DNA of 6,480 bases from Thermogutta sp. (GTDB taxonomy: Bacteria > Planctomycetota > Planctomycetia > Pirellulales > Thermoguttaceae), in NCBI GenBank assembly GCA_012798155.1, contig JAAZNR010000135.1, positions 1 through 6,480 on the forward strand, read 5' to 3'. The notes beneath the pieces were generated by a model. It was not told the DNA's origin and ran no database searches. It was given only the letters and a program-made list of their open reading frames with translations. This document shows positions 6,213 to 6,480 of the stretch, in pieces. Each line of letters begins with the position of its first letter. Position 1 is the stretch's first letter. The translations under genes and the position numbers were made by a program.

Positions 6213-6480
6213 TTATTTGCGGCCGGTCCGTTCCTGCCACGGAACCGGGAGTTGGGCGGCCCGATCGTCCAAAAAGCTCAGGATCGAATCAAAGATGGGC
6301 CGCTCGAAGCGGGCCATCAACTCGTGGCCTTGCAGAGAGGTGGCAAACTTCACGAAAAAGAGGTCCTGGCCTTCCACGGTCCGGCCGGGGTCGGGCACAC
6401 GGTGGTAGCGGGCCAGCAGGTTGTAGATGCGCTGTGCGTCGCCCGCCTCCCGCGAGGATTCTTGCCCCACGATGATATAG
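6213..6480 (-). CDS. Unrecognised protein, C-terminal part (5' end outside window)
   Basis: On the minus strand the frame is open from the right edge to a TAA at 6215-6213, giving 88 visible residues. They begin YIIVGQESSREAGDAQRIY and end DDRAAQLPVPWQERTGRK. The GTG at 6470 is in frame, but the reading continues beyond it as Tyr-Ile-Ile, so it is more likely an internal valine. The piece is soluble in character and probably mostly helical, with charged residues and alternating hydrophobics (LFFVKFATSLQGHELMARF, then ERPIFDSILSFLDDR). There is no membrane segment, metal-binding motif or repeat. I do not recognise the family. It is convergent with the LysM gene with 18 bases between the stops, so the two are not in one operon. 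Coding status rests on the open frame to the edge, an amino-acid mix typical of a folded protein, and the tight abutment of the two stops. Confidence 0.65.
   Translation of the reverse strand, partial: YIIVGQESSREAGDAQRIYNLLARYHRVPDPGRTVEGQDLFFVKFATSLQGHELMARFERPIFDSILSFLDDRAAQLPVPWQERTGRK

Overview
The window is GC-rich bacterial DNA. Its gene content and protein style point to a planctomycete, probably a relative of the Pirellulales. The evidence is a Gfo/Idh/MocA-family oxidoreductase of the kind abundant in that phylum, and a SecD-SecF fusion with an extra N-terminal membrane segment and long Pro/Ala-rich linkers. This placement is inferred from protein character alone; no rRNA or other phylogenetic marker is present.

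Layout from left to right. Positions 2-499 hold the C-terminal part of the oxidoreductase (+ strand, start outside the window). A 347-base gap (500-846) carries two GC-rich hairpins just after that gene, a candidate promoter near 598-626, and a possible long leader. Next comes yajC (847-1215), then a 203-base spacer with small inverted repeats, then a single 1215-residue secDF fusion (1419-5066). A second gap (5067-5411) with GC-rich hairpins leads to a single-pass membrane protein with a LysM domain (5412-6194). Immediately after it, on the opposite strand, lies the 3' end of an unrecognised gene (6213 to the right edge); the two stop codons converge with an 18-base gap.

The functional core is the Sec accessory complex. 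SecDF uses the ion-motive force to help pull proteins across the membrane on the outer face of SecYEG, and YajC is its small membrane partner. Pairing yajC with secDF is the classic arrangement, but the tgt/queA genes that sit upstream in many bacteria are not seen. The LysM protein is co-directional and may belong to the cell-envelope theme, but a 345-base gap with hairpins separates it from secDF, so co-transcription is uncertain.

I see no CRISPR array, tRNA, rRNA, insertion sequence or phage gene, and nothing that amounts to a clearly new system. The parts most worth a second look are the lineage-style additions to SecDF (N-terminal module and a repeat-containing linker inside the SecF periplasmic domain), the LysM neighbour, the yajC leader, and the unidentified gene at the right edge.
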